Below, piece by piece: positions 1 through 9,294 of a stretch of DNA of 64,000 bases; within the stretch, counting starts at the first letter, position 1; each line of letters starts with the position of its first letter. The notes below the pieces were generated by a model, which was not told the origin of the DNA, made no database searches, and worked only from the letters and a program-made list of their open reading frames with translations. The stretch is from NCBI GenBank assembly GCA_910586895.1, contig CAJUIW010000006.1, forward strand, positions 62,001-126,000. Reading direction: 5' to 3'. The position numbers and the translations under genes were made by a program. This stretch comes from an uncultured Muribaculaceae bacterium. GTDB taxonomy: Bacteria; Bacteroidota; Bacteroidia; Bacteroidales; Muribaculaceae.

Positions 1-2
1 AG

Positions 3-473
3 AGCGTAGCCGAGCAATTCAAAAAGAAATATCGCGTTGACCTAATGCGCGAAGGAGAAGTCATGGTGGTGACAATACCTACCGATGACCTTTTTCTCCC
101 TAACGACACTATGATCACCCGCCGTGGCTTCCAGCTGCTCACTCCGCTTCTGGAGCCTATGCGCAAGCCATACATGTTCAAGGTCGTTTTCGCGCTTCAC
201 ACTGACGACACCGGCTCCGAAGCTTACCGCGAGAATCTATCATCGGCACGTGTGGCTTCGGTTTACGATTGGTTCATGGACATGATTGACCAGGCGCAGC
301 TGTCGGAGGATATCATCATAATCCCCTACTCCATGGCCTCGGCCGACCCGATTGACACATTTGAAACCCGCTCCGGGCGCCGCAACAACCGCAGGCTTGA
401 ATTTTACTTCATTCCCGGACCGGAAATGATAGAAAAAGCCACCAAGAAACAACTTAAGGAACTAAAGAAATAA
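3..473 (+). CDS. OmpA-family C-terminal domain protein, 5' end cut by window
   Basis: The frame is open to the left edge (upstream codons read S-V-A-E-Q-F-K-K), so the first in-frame ATG at 45 is internal and the gene begins outside the window. The visible part is an OmpA-like peptidoglycan-binding domain: a beta-alpha-beta arrangement, then ARVASVYDWFM helix and the closing motif SGRRNNRRLEFYF, which matches the usual 'GR..NRRVE' end of this family. Such proteins normally tie an outer-membrane or periplasmic component to the cell wall. It ends in a Lys-rich tail, 29 bases ahead of proS in the same direction. What lies N-terminal to the domain (barrel, TPR or lipoprotein) cannot be seen. Confidence 0.8.
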   Translation, partial: SVAEQFKKKYRVDLMREGEVMVVTIPTDDLFLPNDTMITRRGFQLLTPLLEPMRKPYMFKVVFALHTDDTGSEAYRENLSSARVASVYDWFMDMIDQAQLSEDIIIIPYSMASADPIDTFETRSGRRNNRRLEFYFIPGPEMIEKATKKQLKELKK

Positions 474-502
474 AAAAATTAACATATTCACTATAAAAAG
501 CA

Positions 503-1984
503 ATGGCTAAAGAACTTAAAGATCTCACCAAAAGAGCGGACAACTACTCACAGTGGTACAACGACCTTGTGGTAAAGGCAGACCTGGCTGAACAGTCGGC
601 CGTAAGAGGATGTATGGTCATCAAGCCCTACGGATACGCCATATGGGAAAAAATGCAGCAGACTCTTGACCGCATGTTCAAGGCTACCGATGTACAGAAT
701 GCCTATTTTCCCCTGCTTATCCCTAAATCATACCTTTGCCGCGAGGCCGAGCATGTAGAGGGATTTGCCAAGGAATGCGCCGTAGTCACCCACTACCGCC
801 TGAAGAATGACCCGAACGGCAACGGTGTGGTTGTTGACCCCGATGCCCGCCTTGAGGAGGAACTGATTGTACGCCCCACATCTGAAACCATAATATGGAG
901 CACCTATAAAAACTGGATCCACAGCTACCGTGACCTCCCTATTCTGTGCAACCAGTGGTGCAACGTGATGCGCTGGGAAATGCGCACCCGTATGTTCCTG
1001 CGCACCGCCGAATTCCTCTGGCAGGAAGGCCACTGCGCACATGCCACCGCCGAGGAGTCGGAAGCACGCACCGTGCAGATGATCAACATCTACGCTGACT
1101 TTGCAGAGAAATATATGGCCATGCCTGTCATCAAGGGTGTGAAGAGCGCCAACGAACGTTTTGCCGGCGCAGTCAACACATATACCATCGAAGCCATGAT
1201 GCAGGACGGCAAGGCACTGCAGAGCGGCACATCGCACAATCTTGGCCAGAACTTCGCCAAAGCATTTGATGTCACATTCGTCAACAAGGACAACAAGCCT
1301 GAATATGTATGGGCCAATTCATGGGGCGTATCAACCCGCCTGATGGGTGCGCTTATCATGACCCACTCTGATGACAACGGCCTCGTACTGCCTCCGCACC
1401 TTGCTCCGATACAGGTGGTAATAGTGCCTATATACAAGAACTCCGAACAGCTCGCCGAGATATCGAAAGCTGTAGAGCCTATCCTGCTTCAGCTACGCGA
1501 AATGGGCATCAGCGTGAAATACGACGATGCCGAGAATCGCCGTCCGGGATTCAAGTTTGCTGATTACGAACTTAAAGGCATACCTGTACGTCTGGCTATC
1601 GGTGCACGCGACCTTGAAAACGGCACCGTGGAACTTATGCGCCGTGACACTCTTGAGAAATCTGTTCACGCTCTGGAGGGCATAGCCGGCTACGTGCGCG
1701 ACCTTCTTGAGGAAATTCAGGAAAATATATTCCAGAAAGCCCTCAAACTACGCGAATCAATGACACGTACAGTTGAGACTTACGACGAGTTTAAGGTTGA
1801 GATTGAAAAAGGTGGATTCATTCTGGCCCATTGGGACGGAACACCCGAAACCGAAGAGCTTATCAAGAACGAGACCAAAGCCACTATCAGATGCATACCT
1901 CTGGATGGTGACACCACTCCCGGTGTATGTATGGTGACCGGCCGTCCTTCGGCCCGCAGAGTGCTGTTTGCCCGCAACTACTGA
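503..1984 (+). CDS. proS: Prolyl-tRNA synthetase (type 3, archaeal/eukaryote-like)
   Basis: Cytoplasmic class II aminoacyl-tRNA synthetase that charges tRNA-Pro. At 493 residues it is the short type 3 form, without the bacterial editing insertion. Class II motif 2 is visible around residues 155-180 (RWEMRTRMFLRTAEF followed by WQEGH). The anticodon-binding domain follows (about 300-400) and the chain ends in the C-terminal ARNY with terminal Tyr typical of this form. The stop codon overlaps the start of the next gene (TGATG), so the two are probably translationally coupled. Bacteroidota commonly carry this type, so it need not be a recent transfer. Confidence 0.96.
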   Translation: MAKELKDLTKRADNYSQWYNDLVVKADLAEQSAVRGCMVIKPYGYAIWEKMQQTLDRMFKATDVQNAYFPLLIPKSYLCREAEHVEGFAKECAVVTHYRLKNDPNGNGVVVDPDARLEEELIVRPTSETIIWSTYKNWIHSYRDLPILCNQWCNVMRWEMRTRMFLRTAEFLWQEGHCAHATAEESEARTVQMINIYADFAEKYMAMPVIKGVKSANERFAGAVNTYTIEAMMQDGKALQSGTSHNLGQNFAKAFDVTFVNKDNKPEYVWANSWGVSTRLMGALIMTHSDDNGLVLPPHLAPIQVVIVPIYKNSEQLAEISKAVEPILLQLREMGISVKYDDAENRRPGFKFADYELKGIPVRLAIGARDLENGTVELMRRDTLEKSVHALEGIAGYVRDLLEEIQENIFQKALKLRESMTRTVETYDEFKVEIEKGGFILAHWDGTPETEELIKNETKATIRCIPLDGDTTPGVCMVTGRPSARRVLFARNY

Positions 1985-2934
1985 TGTCACTGCCCGTAAT
2001 AGCTATAGTAATCCCCTGCTACAACGAGGAGCAGGCGCTACCGATAACAGCCGACAGACTACTGGCGGTTATTGACAATCTTGTGGCCGAAAATAAAATT
2101 TCGGCCACAAGCTATCTATTATGCTGCAACGATGGAAGCCGCGACAATACATGGCGCATAATCGAATCGCTTCACCTCAAGGACAACAGGATAAAGGGTA
2201 TTTCACTGGCCCATAACCGAGGACACCAGAACGCGCTCCTTGCCGGACTGATGACCGCAATGAACCGATGCGACGCAGCCATATCCATCGATGCCGACCT
2301 CCAGGATGATCCTACGGCCATTTACAGAATGGTCGACAAGTATCTCAACGGAGCGGAAATAGTGTATGGAGTCCGGTCATCACGCGAAACTGATTCATGG
2401 TTCAAACGTACAACTGCCCGAGGCTTCTACAAGTTTCAGAAACGGATGGGATTTGAAACTATATATGACCATGCCGACTACCGCCTGATGAGCAACCGGG
2501 CGCTGCAACTGCTGTCGGAATACGGAGAAAGCAATCTGTTTCTGCGCGGCATCATACCCCAGATCGGGCTTCGTACCGATATTGTCAAGTACGACCGTCA
2601 TGAACGTGTGGCCGGCGAATCGAAATATCCGCTTGCCAAGATGCTCAGTTTCTCCATTGACGGCATAACATCATTTTCCTCGACACCGATACGCATGATA
2701 TTCCTGCTCGGAATCATTTTGCTCATTCTGGACGTTATAATGTCAATATACGTGTTCATATCCTATTTTGGCCACGATGTCATACCGGGATGGACCTCCC
2801 TGATGCTCTCAGTATGGTTCTTGGGAAGCCTTATTCTCATAGGATTAGGCGTGGTCGGGGAATATATAGGCAAGATATTCGTAGAGGTCAAGCACCGGCC
2901 GCGATATGCAATACGTGATTATCTTATAGACTGA
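1984..2934 (+). CDS. Family 2 glycosyltransferase with two C-terminal membrane helices
   Basis: Probable dolichyl/undecaprenyl-phosphate sugar transferase of the GtrB/ArnC/DPM1 type, acting at the inner membrane to make a lipid-linked sugar donor. The start at 1984 gives MSLPVIAIVIPCYNEE, the canonical GT2 opening; the in-frame extension to 1927 would lie inside proS and is rejected. DGSRDNT and the DxD region IDADLQDD follow. Two hydrophobic helices lie near the C-terminus (about 237-262 and 275-300), as in GtrB. The start overlaps the proS stop. The sugar and acceptor cannot be deduced, and no flippase or acceptor transferase is adjacent. Confidence 0.88.
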   Translation: MSLPVIAIVIPCYNEEQALPITADRLLAVIDNLVAENKISATSYLLCCNDGSRDNTWRIIESLHLKDNRIKGISLAHNRGHQNALLAGLMTAMNRCDAAISIDADLQDDPTAIYRMVDKYLNGAEIVYGVRSSRETDSWFKRTTARGFYKFQKRMGFETIYDHADYRLMSNRALQLLSEYGESNLFLRGIIPQIGLRTDIVKYDRHERVAGESKYPLAKMLSFSIDGITSFSSTPIRMIFLLGIILLILDVIMSIYVFISYFGHDVIPGWTSLMLSVWFLGSLILIGLGVVGEYIGKIFVEVKHRPRYAIRDYLID

Positions 2935-2942
2935 CAAAACTT

Positions 2943-3218
2943 ATGAACATTACCCAAAAAGAATTAGTGCGGCGTCTGGCTGAAGCATCCGGATGTGACG
3001 CGAAGACTGCCGAAGAGATGCTGTCGGCTACAGGCTCGGCTCTTGCCGAACTATGCGCCGCCATGGATGCCGTGGCTGTCCCCGGATTCGGCACCTTCAT
3101 GCCCGTAAAGACTGACGAAAGAATAAGCACCGAATCAGGCCAACGCGTGCTGCTCCCCCCCGCCATCAACGTAATGTTTAATCCGAGCGTGCTGCTCCGA
3201 AAACAGTTTGAGGGATGA
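2943..3218 (+). CDS. HU/IHF-family DNA-binding protein
   Basis: A 91-residue HU-type protein with the two N-terminal helices, the GFGTF turn (about residues 48-52), a beta-arm and a C-terminal strand ending in FNPSVLLRKQF. It should bind and bend DNA as a dimer. The arm contains ISTESGQRVLLPPAINV rather than the usual GRNPxTG, so sequence preference may differ from housekeeping HU. It starts 8 bases after the glycosyltransferase and overlaps the next HU-like gene by 4 bases (ATGA), which suggests the two HU proteins are made together and could form a heterodimer (inference). Confidence 0.88.
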   Translation: MNITQKELVRRLAEASGCDAKTAEEMLSATGSALAELCAAMDAVAVPGFGTFMPVKTDERISTESGQRVLLPPAINVMFNPSVLLRKQFEG

Positions 3219-4090
3219 ACAATAAAATAACTATTCAGAGCTTCGCCTCACTTATGGCCACGAAAGCTGACGTTGATCAGCCTATGGCACAGACATTCAT
3301 CAAATCGCTATTTGCCATCGTGGCCGAGGAACTCCATAAAGGAGAGCCGGTGACGGTGAAAGGTATCGGCACATTCTCTCTGTCGCATGAACCGGGAAAG
3401 CCCGTCGCATTCGAACCGGCCAACATATTGGCTGAAACGGTCAACGCACCATTTGCCATGTTCCAGCCTGAAATATTGGCCGATGATATGACCGACGAGA
3501 TGATCACCGAGGACTTACAGCCTAAAGAGGAAGCCATAGAACCGCAGACACAACCCGCTGAAGAGCCCGCTGTTGCGGTCACAACACCCGCAGCAGTCGA
3601 AGAAATAGCTACAGTCGCTATCCCGGCTGAAGTTCCGGAGCCCGCGCCGATTTCGGAAGAGCCAGCTGAGTCAGTAGCAGCAATTGAGAAAGAGAACGCC
3701 GAAAGCATACCCGCAGCCGTCGCTGAGGCGCCTGTAGAGGAAACGGTCATAGAAGAATCTGCAATAGCCATTCCGGCCATACCTGAGCCGGCTGACACGA
3801 AGCCTGATGAGGATGCTCCCCGGCAGGTATACCCGATGCCTCCCATACCGGTGAAGCAGGAACTTCCTCCGCCTTACACACCTCCGGTCAGCACACCTGT
3901 GCATAGTAATCCGGCTGACCAATGGCCGGCCACTGACTGTCTGCCTGAAGATACTGAACTGTATGCCGAGGATGCTGCCGAAGCTAAGCCGAGCCGTGCC
4001 CGCCGCTTCTTCTATGGCCTTATAATAGGGCTTGTAATAGGCCTTGCAGTGGCCGCTCTGCTGCTTGTGGCATACACCGCTCTGACATAG
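3215..4090 (+). CDS. HU-domain protein with acidic Pro/Glu linker and C-terminal membrane anchor
   Basis: Residues 1-90 are an HU-like domain with the GIGTF turn (VTVKGIGTFSLSHEP) and a C-terminal strand region (APFAMFQPEIL). Residues about 95-255 are a low-complexity linker rich in Glu, Pro, Ala and Val. Residues about 266-288 are one strongly hydrophobic helix (GLIIGLVIGLAVAALLLVAY) preceded by basic RARRFF. The positive-inside rule puts the HU domain in the cytoplasm, tail-anchored to the inner membrane. It overlaps the upstream HU gene by 4 bases. A role in tethering DNA to the membrane is my inference; related Bacteroidota proteins are usually annotated only as HU family. Confidence 0.82.
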   Translation: MNNKITIQSFASLMATKADVDQPMAQTFIKSLFAIVAEELHKGEPVTVKGIGTFSLSHEPGKPVAFEPANILAETVNAPFAMFQPEILADDMTDEMITEDLQPKEEAIEPQTQPAEEPAVAVTTPAAVEEIATVAIPAEVPEPAPISEEPAESVAAIEKENAESIPAAVAEAPVEETVIEESAIAIPAIPEPADTKPDEDAPRQVYPMPPIPVKQELPPPYTPPVSTPVHSNPADQWPATDCLPEDTELYAEDAAEAKPSRARRFFYGLIIGLVIGLAVAALLLVAYTALT

Positions 4091-4171
4091 CCGATAGAGC
4101 CGATTTAACATGATAAACTAATAATAGCTAAAATTAACATCCGTTTTTCCATCAATGGTTGTTATTATAGT

Positions 4172-4179
4172 TAATTTTG
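4172..4179 (+). promoter_or_regulatory. Candidate -7 element for the Bat operon
   Basis: TAATTTTG matches the Bacteroidota -7 consensus TAnnTTTG. It lies in the 164-base gap between the HU operon and the MoxR gene, 76 bases before the ATG. A run of T at 4144-4148 could be a poor -33 element, but the spacing is about 23. Confidence 0.5.
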
Positions 4180-4254
4180 TAACCAGAAGCGCCATTGGTC
4201 AACCGAAGGACGTTTCAGCTAAATATATGAAATAACAGTCATCATAACCTCACT

Positions 4255-5250
4255 ATGAACGAACCCGTAAATATACGCGAACTGAATGATCTGGTGGCAA
4301 GCAAGAGTAACTTTGTGAATCTTGTCACCAGCGGAATGGGCCAGACTATCGTCGGCCAGAAGCATCTTGTTGACTCACTTCTGATAGCCCTTCTTGCCAA
4401 CGGGCATGTACTCCTCGAAGGCGTCCCCGGTCTGGCAAAAACTCTTGCCATCAAGACATTGGCACAAGTAATCGATGCTAAATACAGCCGTATCCAGTTT
4501 ACCCCCGACCTTCTTCCTGCCGACGTTATCGGTACAATGGTCTACAGCGTGCAGAAAGAGCAGTTCCAGATTAAACGCGGTCCTATATTTGCCAACTTCG
4601 TTTTAGCGGACGAAATCAACCGTGCCCCCGCCAAGGTGCAGAGCGCTCTGCTCGAAGCCATGCAGGAACGTCAGGTGACCATCGGTGAATCCACCTTCAA
4701 GCTCGACAACCCGTTCCTTGTAATGGCCACACAGAACCCCATAGAACAGGAAGGTACCTATCCCCTGCCCGAAGCACAGGTTGACCGTTTCCTTCTAAAG
4801 GTCATCATAGGCTATCCTACCAAGGAAGAGGAGAAGGTGATCATACGCCAGAATATCGCTCCCGTGAAGAGAGAAATCACACCCATACTCCGTCCGGAAG
4901 AGATTCTTGACGCGCAGAAAGTGGTTGAACAGATATACCTTGACGAAAAGATTGAGCGCTACATCGTCGACATTGTATTCGCCACCCGCTATCCGTCGGA
5001 TTACGGCCTGAAGGATCTGGAAGGCATCATATCATTCGGAGCTTCGCCCCGTGCCTCCATCGGTCTTGCACGTGCGGCACGCGCCTATGCATTCCTGCGC
5101 CAGCGCGGCTACGTGATTCCTGAGGATGTGCGTGCTGTGAGCCACGACGTGCTGCGTCATCGTATCGGCCTCTCCTATGAAGCGGAAGCCACAAATATAA
5201 CCGCCGACGAAATCATTTCTGAAATCCTCGACAAGGTTGAAGTGCCCTGA
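4255..5250 (+). CDS. MoxR-family AAA+ ATPase
   Basis: First gene of the aerotolerance cluster. The 331-residue protein has Walker A (EGVPGLAKT, about 52-60), Walker B (VLADEINRAP, about 115-123), sensor 1 in MATQNPIEQEGTYPLPEAQ and a C-terminal helical lid. MoxR ATPases act as chaperones for partners with von Willebrand A (VWA) domains, and three DUF58/VWA genes follow directly, so BatA, BatB and the DUF58 protein are its likely clients. It starts after a promoter-like TAATTTTG and is separated from the DUF58 gene by 86 bases. Confidence 0.94.
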   Translation: MNEPVNIRELNDLVASKSNFVNLVTSGMGQTIVGQKHLVDSLLIALLANGHVLLEGVPGLAKTLAIKTLAQVIDAKYSRIQFTPDLLPADVIGTMVYSVQKEQFQIKRGPIFANFVLADEINRAPAKVQSALLEAMQERQVTIGESTFKLDNPFLVMATQNPIEQEGTYPLPEAQVDRFLLKVIIGYPTKEEEKVIIRQNIAPVKREITPILRPEEILDAQKVVEQIYLDEKIERYIVDIVFATRYPSDYGLKDLEGIISFGASPRASIGLARAARAYAFLRQRGYVIPEDVRAVSHDVLRHRIGLSYEAEATNITADEIISEILDKVEVP

Positions 5251-5336
5251 TACTTGTCCGGAAGCATCAGACATGCAGCCAGCTGCACTATCAGAACCCG
5301 TTGAAAAGTATCCTAATCTAACCATTTAATTCAGAG

Positions 5337-6212
5337 ATGGAAGCAAGTGAACTTCTGAAAAAGGTACGCAAGATTGAAATCAAGACACGCGGCCTGTCGC
5401 AGAACATATTCGCCGGTGAATATCATACCGCTTTCAAAGGACGCGGCATGACCTTCTCCGAAGTACGTGAATATCAGTATGGCGATGATATCCGCGATAT
5501 TGACTGGAATGTTACCGCACGCCACAATCATCCTTATGTAAAAGTCTACGAGGAGGAACGTGAGCTTACGGTGATGCTTCTGGTCGATGTGTCGCGCAGC
5601 CGTCTTTTCGGAGCCGAAGGTGAGGAGAAGAGAGAGATGATAGCCGAAGTGGCGGCTACCATAGCTTTCTCAGCCATCCAGAATAATGATAAGATTGGTG
5701 TGATATTTTTCTCTGACAAGATTGAAAAGTTCATTCCGCCCAAGAAAGGACGTCGCCACATACTGTTTATTATCAGTCAGCTTATTGACTTCAAGCCTGA
5801 CAACAGCGGCACGGATATAGCCAATGTGCTCCGCTACTTCACGGACGCGTTGAAAAAACGCTGTACCACTTTCATCATATCGGACTTCATCGACGAACAT
5901 GATTACTATAAATCGCTGTCGATAGCGTCAAACAAACATGATGTGATAGCCGTACAGATATATGACAAGCGCGACAGCCAGCTCCCCCCTGTAGGACTGA
6001 TGAAGATGGCTGACCTCGAAACCGGGACCGAACGCTGGATTGACACCTCGTCAAAACGCGTACGCAAGGCTTACAGCAAATGGTGGTACGAGCGCCAGCA
6101 GGTTATGTCGGACATCATGCTGCGATGCAATGTTGACATGACCTCGATATCAACTGACGAGGATTTTGTAAAATCACTGAAATCATTATTCCAAAAACGT
6201 GGTGTAAGATGA
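5337..6212 (+). CDS. DUF58 (VWA-like) protein of the Bat operon
   Basis: Cytoplasmic 291-residue DUF58 protein. The family hallmark is clear: KGRGMTFSEVREYQYGDD then IRDIDWNVTARHNHPYVKVY. It continues into a VWA-like fold with the metal-site motif DVSRS (LLVDVSRSRLFG). DUF58 genes almost always follow moxR and are thought to be co-acting partners of the ATPase. It overlaps the next gene by 4 bases (ATGATG region at 6209). Confidence 0.93.
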   Translation: MEASELLKKVRKIEIKTRGLSQNIFAGEYHTAFKGRGMTFSEVREYQYGDDIRDIDWNVTARHNHPYVKVYEEERELTVMLLVDVSRSRLFGAEGEEKREMIAEVAATIAFSAIQNNDKIGVIFFSDKIEKFIPPKKGRRHILFIISQLIDFKPDNSGTDIANVLRYFTDALKKRCTTFIISDFIDEHDYYKSLSIASNKHDVIAVQIYDKRDSQLPPVGLMKMADLETGTERWIDTSSKRVRKAYSKWWYERQQVMSDIMLRCNVDMTSISTDEDFVKSLKSLFQKRGVR

Positions 6213-7210
6213 TGAATCAGAGCATTCGTAGAATAATAATATGCCTGGCACTGCTCGCCGGGATGCTTGCCGCTCCGACAGTATACGCAGCGTCAGACGT
6301 GTCAGTAAAAGCACGTCTTGACTCCGCATACCTGCTTATGGGCAAACAGACAGCCGTGCATCTTGAAATAGTAGGTTCGCTGGATGGCTCGGGACAGATC
6401 ATGGCCAATGACTCCATGTGGCGTGATGTTGAGCTGGTCGGAATGACCGAACCTACCATAAAGGATCTTGGCAACGGACGTAAGGAGCTGACACGCGACA
6501 TGATTATCCAGGCATTTGATTCCGGCATGTACACACTTCCCCCACTTCTGTATGTACAGGGTGGCGAAAGTATTGCCGCCAATCAGCTCGTTCTGAAAGT
6601 GCTCCCCGTTAATGTTGACACAATGGTCACAGTGCATGACTATGCCGATGTGGCATCAGCCGGACGCAACTTCTTTGACTTCCTGCCGGACTGGGCCACG
6701 GACTACGGTGCATGGATTCTTCTTGCGCTAATAGTGATCGGCGCCGCTGTTTTTGTATACTTCAAGTGGCTCCGCAAAGGAAAGATTCCACTTATCCCGG
6801 TCAAGAAACCGATACCGCCATATCAGGTGGCAATCCAGGCGCTCAAGAATCTACAGCAGAGCAACCTGTGCGAACGTGGCGAGGAGAAAGAGTTCTATAC
6901 ACGTCTTACCGAGATTCTGCGTGTATATCTGTCTGACCGCTTCGGTATCAACGCCATGGAGATGACCTCATCGGAAATCATTCGCGCTGTGCGCCATAAT
7001 GAATCGACAAAAATGTCAGAGAGCCTTATGTCAGGTATCCTACAGACAGCCGACTTTGTAAAATTCGCCAAAGTGCGTCCGCTGCCTGACGACAATAAGC
7101 AAGCTTTCGAATCGGCCATGAAATTCGTTGAGGACACAAAGCCTGCGCCTGAAGAGGAAGCTTCAACAGAAACTTCTGACAAAAACGATAATCCTAAAAA
7201 AGATAAATAA
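6209..7210 (+). CDS. Bat-operon membrane protein with signal peptide and one central helix
   Basis: A 333-residue protein found between DUF58 and BatA in Bacteroidota clusters. It has a signal peptide (to about residue 28, ending VYAAS), a periplasmic beta-rich domain of about 140 residues, one membrane helix near 168-188 (WILLALIVIGAAVFVYF), and a cytoplasmic part with helical segments (FYTRLTEILRVYLSDRFG) and an acidic, lysine-rich tail. The cytoplasmic YLSDRFGI...EMTSSEI pattern resembles the C-terminal part of BatD, so it may be a shorter BatD-like partner. Function is unproven. Confidence 0.82.
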   Translation: MMNQSIRRIIICLALLAGMLAAPTVYAASDVSVKARLDSAYLLMGKQTAVHLEIVGSLDGSGQIMANDSMWRDVELVGMTEPTIKDLGNGRKELTRDMIIQAFDSGMYTLPPLLYVQGGESIAANQLVLKVLPVNVDTMVTVHDYADVASAGRNFFDFLPDWATDYGAWILLALIVIGAAVFVYFKWLRKGKIPLIPVKKPIPPYQVAIQALKNLQQSNLCERGEEKEFYTRLTEILRVYLSDRFGINAMEMTSSEIIRAVRHNESTKMSESLMSGILQTADFVKFAKVRPLPDDNKQAFESAMKFVEDTKPAPEEEASTETSDKNDNPKKDK

Positions 7211-7212
7211 AC

Positions 7213-8196
7213 ATGCTTTTTGCACACCCCTCATATCTTTGGCTTCTGCTGCTTCTTGTACCGTATATAGCATGGTACATCTGGCGCAGGAAAAACGAGC
7301 ATGCCTCAATGGGGATGTCAACACTTGCCCCATTGCTGCGCTGCAAGACATACAAGCCTATGCTGCTGCATGCCATGTTTGCCCTGCGTTGCCTGCTTAT
7401 AGCATCGCTTATAGTGATTCTGGCACGCCCGCAGAGCCATGACAGCTGGAGCTCATCGCGCACCGAAGGAACCGACATAGTGCTGGCCATGGACATTTCG
7501 ACAAGTATGCTTGCCCGCGATTTTAAACCCGACAGATTTGAAGCCGCGAAAGAGATAGCAGCCAAATTCGTTTCCGGACGTGAAAATGACAACATGGGCC
7601 TCGTGATATTTGCCGGTGAGAGCTTCACAGCTGTCCCGATGACTACTGACCGTGGACTGCTGGCCAACTACATCAGCGAAATGCGCATGGGCATGCTTCA
7701 GGACGGCACCGCAATAGGCGACGGACTTGCCACAGCCATCAACCGCATAAAAGAGGGTAAGGCCAAATCAAAAAGCATAATACTGCTCACTGACGGCTCA
7801 AACAATACCGGAAATGTGGCTCCGCTCACAGCCGCCGAAATCGCCAAAAAGATGGGCGTAAAAGTATATACCATCGGTATAGGCACCAACGGCAATGCCC
7901 CGTTCCCGGCTGAGAACGAATTTGGCCGCATCACCTTTGTCACCATGCCGGTAGTCATCGATGAGGCTACACTTCAGAAAATCTCCGAAACTACCGGAGG
8001 CAAATACTTCCGCGCCACCGGCAACGCTGTACTCACAAATATCTTTAAGGAGATTGACGCACTTGAAAAGTCAGCTATTGATGTCCGCAACTTCTCCCAC
8101 ACTGAGGACAACTACATGCCATGGGCAATACTGGCACTGATTCTGCTGGCACTCGAATTGATAACACGTAACACACTGCTCCGCACCATACCTTAA
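7213..8196 (+). CDS. batA: VWA-domain membrane protein BatA
   Basis: BatA of the Bacteroides aerotolerance operon. The N-terminus has two hydrophobic helices (about 6-22 and 55-73). A VWA domain follows with an intact metal site DISTS (VLAMDISTSML) and the later LTDGSNNTG motif. A last helix (WAILALILLALELI) lies near the C-terminus. This layout puts the VWA domain between membrane anchors, on the face that would meet the MoxR/DUF58 proteins or the periplasmic Bat proteins. The start is 2 bases after the previous stop. Confidence 0.93.
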   Translation: MLFAHPSYLWLLLLLVPYIAWYIWRRKNEHASMGMSTLAPLLRCKTYKPMLLHAMFALRCLLIASLIVILARPQSHDSWSSSRTEGTDIVLAMDISTSMLARDFKPDRFEAAKEIAAKFVSGRENDNMGLVIFAGESFTAVPMTTDRGLLANYISEMRMGMLQDGTAIGDGLATAINRIKEGKAKSKSIILLTDGSNNTGNVAPLTAAEIAKKMGVKVYTIGIGTNGNAPFPAENEFGRITFVTMPVVIDEATLQKISETTGGKYFRATGNAVLTNIFKEIDALEKSAIDVRNFSHTEDNYMPWAILALILLALELITRNTLLRTIP

Positions 8197-8236
8197 CCGC
8201 GGCTCATGTGAATGAAAGATATAATATGTAAAGCCT

Positions 8237-9289
8237 ATGATTCATTTCGCTAATCCAAATCTGCTTTACCTGCTGCTTCTGATTCCTGTAATAGGGCTGC
8301 TATTTGTTCTGGCCCGAATAGGACGCAAACGCAAACTTGAACGCTTCGGCAAACCGGCTGTCATAGCACACCTGATGCCCGATGCCTCAAAATATATGCC
8401 TACAGTCAAGATCGTACTTGAACTGATAGCTGTAGCATTGATTGTAATAGCTCTGGCACGCCCCTACTCCCCTGCCCCGGCAACAGCCAACTCATCGGAT
8501 GAAACTACCGAAGGCATTGAGGTGATGATATGCTTTGACGTATCAAACTCCATGCTTGCATCCTCTACCGACGATCCCAATGGCGTAAGCCGTATGCAGC
8601 GTGCTAAGTTTATCCTTGAGAAGCTGATTGACAAGATGCGCAATGATAAGGTTGGTCTGATAGTATTTGCCGGCGATTCGTACACCCAGCTCCCTATAAC
8701 ATCGGACTATATTTCGGCCAAGATGTTTCTCAACAGCATCGATCCCGGAATGGTACCGACACAGGGAACAGCGATAGGAGCCGCCCTTGACATGGCCATC
8801 AATTCATTCACACCTGAAAGTGAGTTCCAGAAAGCTATAGTACTTATCACTGACGTTGAGAACTTCGAAGACAATCCATTGGAAGCCGCAAAGAGAGCGG
8901 CAGAGAGCGGAATTCAGGTCGATGTAATCGGTGTCGGCACTGCCGGTGGAGCCCCGATACCGGTCAACATTACCGGTTCGGAATTTATGGTTGACCAGAA
9001 TGGCGAGGAAATCCGCACAGCCATGGACGAGAAGCTTGGCGAGGATATTGCCAAAGCCGGCAAAGGTATCTATATATCAGGTAGCTCTAATTCAGCCGTA
9101 TCAGAACTGACTGAACAGCTCTCCACATTGGCCAAGAAGGAGTACAAACGTAGCTCAGCACCCAACCCCGCCAGTGAACTCTTCCCTATAGCCATTACTC
9201 TGGCGCTGATAATCCTACTGATTGACATGCTGCTTCCCTACAGCAAGATTGAAATTCTCAAACGTTTCAGTTTCTTCTCTAAAAAATAA
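8237..9289 (+). CDS. batB: VWA-domain membrane protein BatB
   Basis: 350-residue paralogue of BatA. It has N-terminal helices (LLYLLLLIPVIGLLFVLA and a second near 55-75), a VWA domain with metal site DVSNS (MICFDVSNSML), IVLITDVENFED as the later strand, and a C-terminal helix (FPIAITLALIILLIDMLL). Paired BatA/BatB proteins probably form a heteromeric membrane complex (inferred from constant pairing). Bat genes were linked to aerotolerance in Bacteroides fragilis. Confidence 0.92.
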   Translation: MIHFANPNLLYLLLLIPVIGLLFVLARIGRKRKLERFGKPAVIAHLMPDASKYMPTVKIVLELIAVALIVIALARPYSPAPATANSSDETTEGIEVMICFDVSNSMLASSTDDPNGVSRMQRAKFILEKLIDKMRNDKVGLIVFAGDSYTQLPITSDYISAKMFLNSIDPGMVPTQGTAIGAALDMAINSFTPESEFQKAIVLITDVENFEDNPLEAAKRAAESGIQVDVIGVGTAGGAPIPVNITGSEFMVDQNGEEIRTAMDEKLGEDIAKAGKGIYISGSSNSAVSELTEQLSTLAKKEYKRSSAPNPASELFPIAITLALIILLIDMLLPYSKIEILKRFSFFSKK

Positions 9290-9294
9290 TACTG

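Noticed and set aside
1927..1983. N-terminal extension of the glycosyltransferase
   Set aside because: It lies within proS and is not GT2-like; the overlapping TGATG start at 1984 gives the normal N-terminus.
3277..3846. 189-codon frame on the minus strand inside the anchored HU gene
   Set aside because: It is a Ser/Ala/Gly-rich shadow of the Glu/Pro/Ala-rich linker, with no signal or family match.
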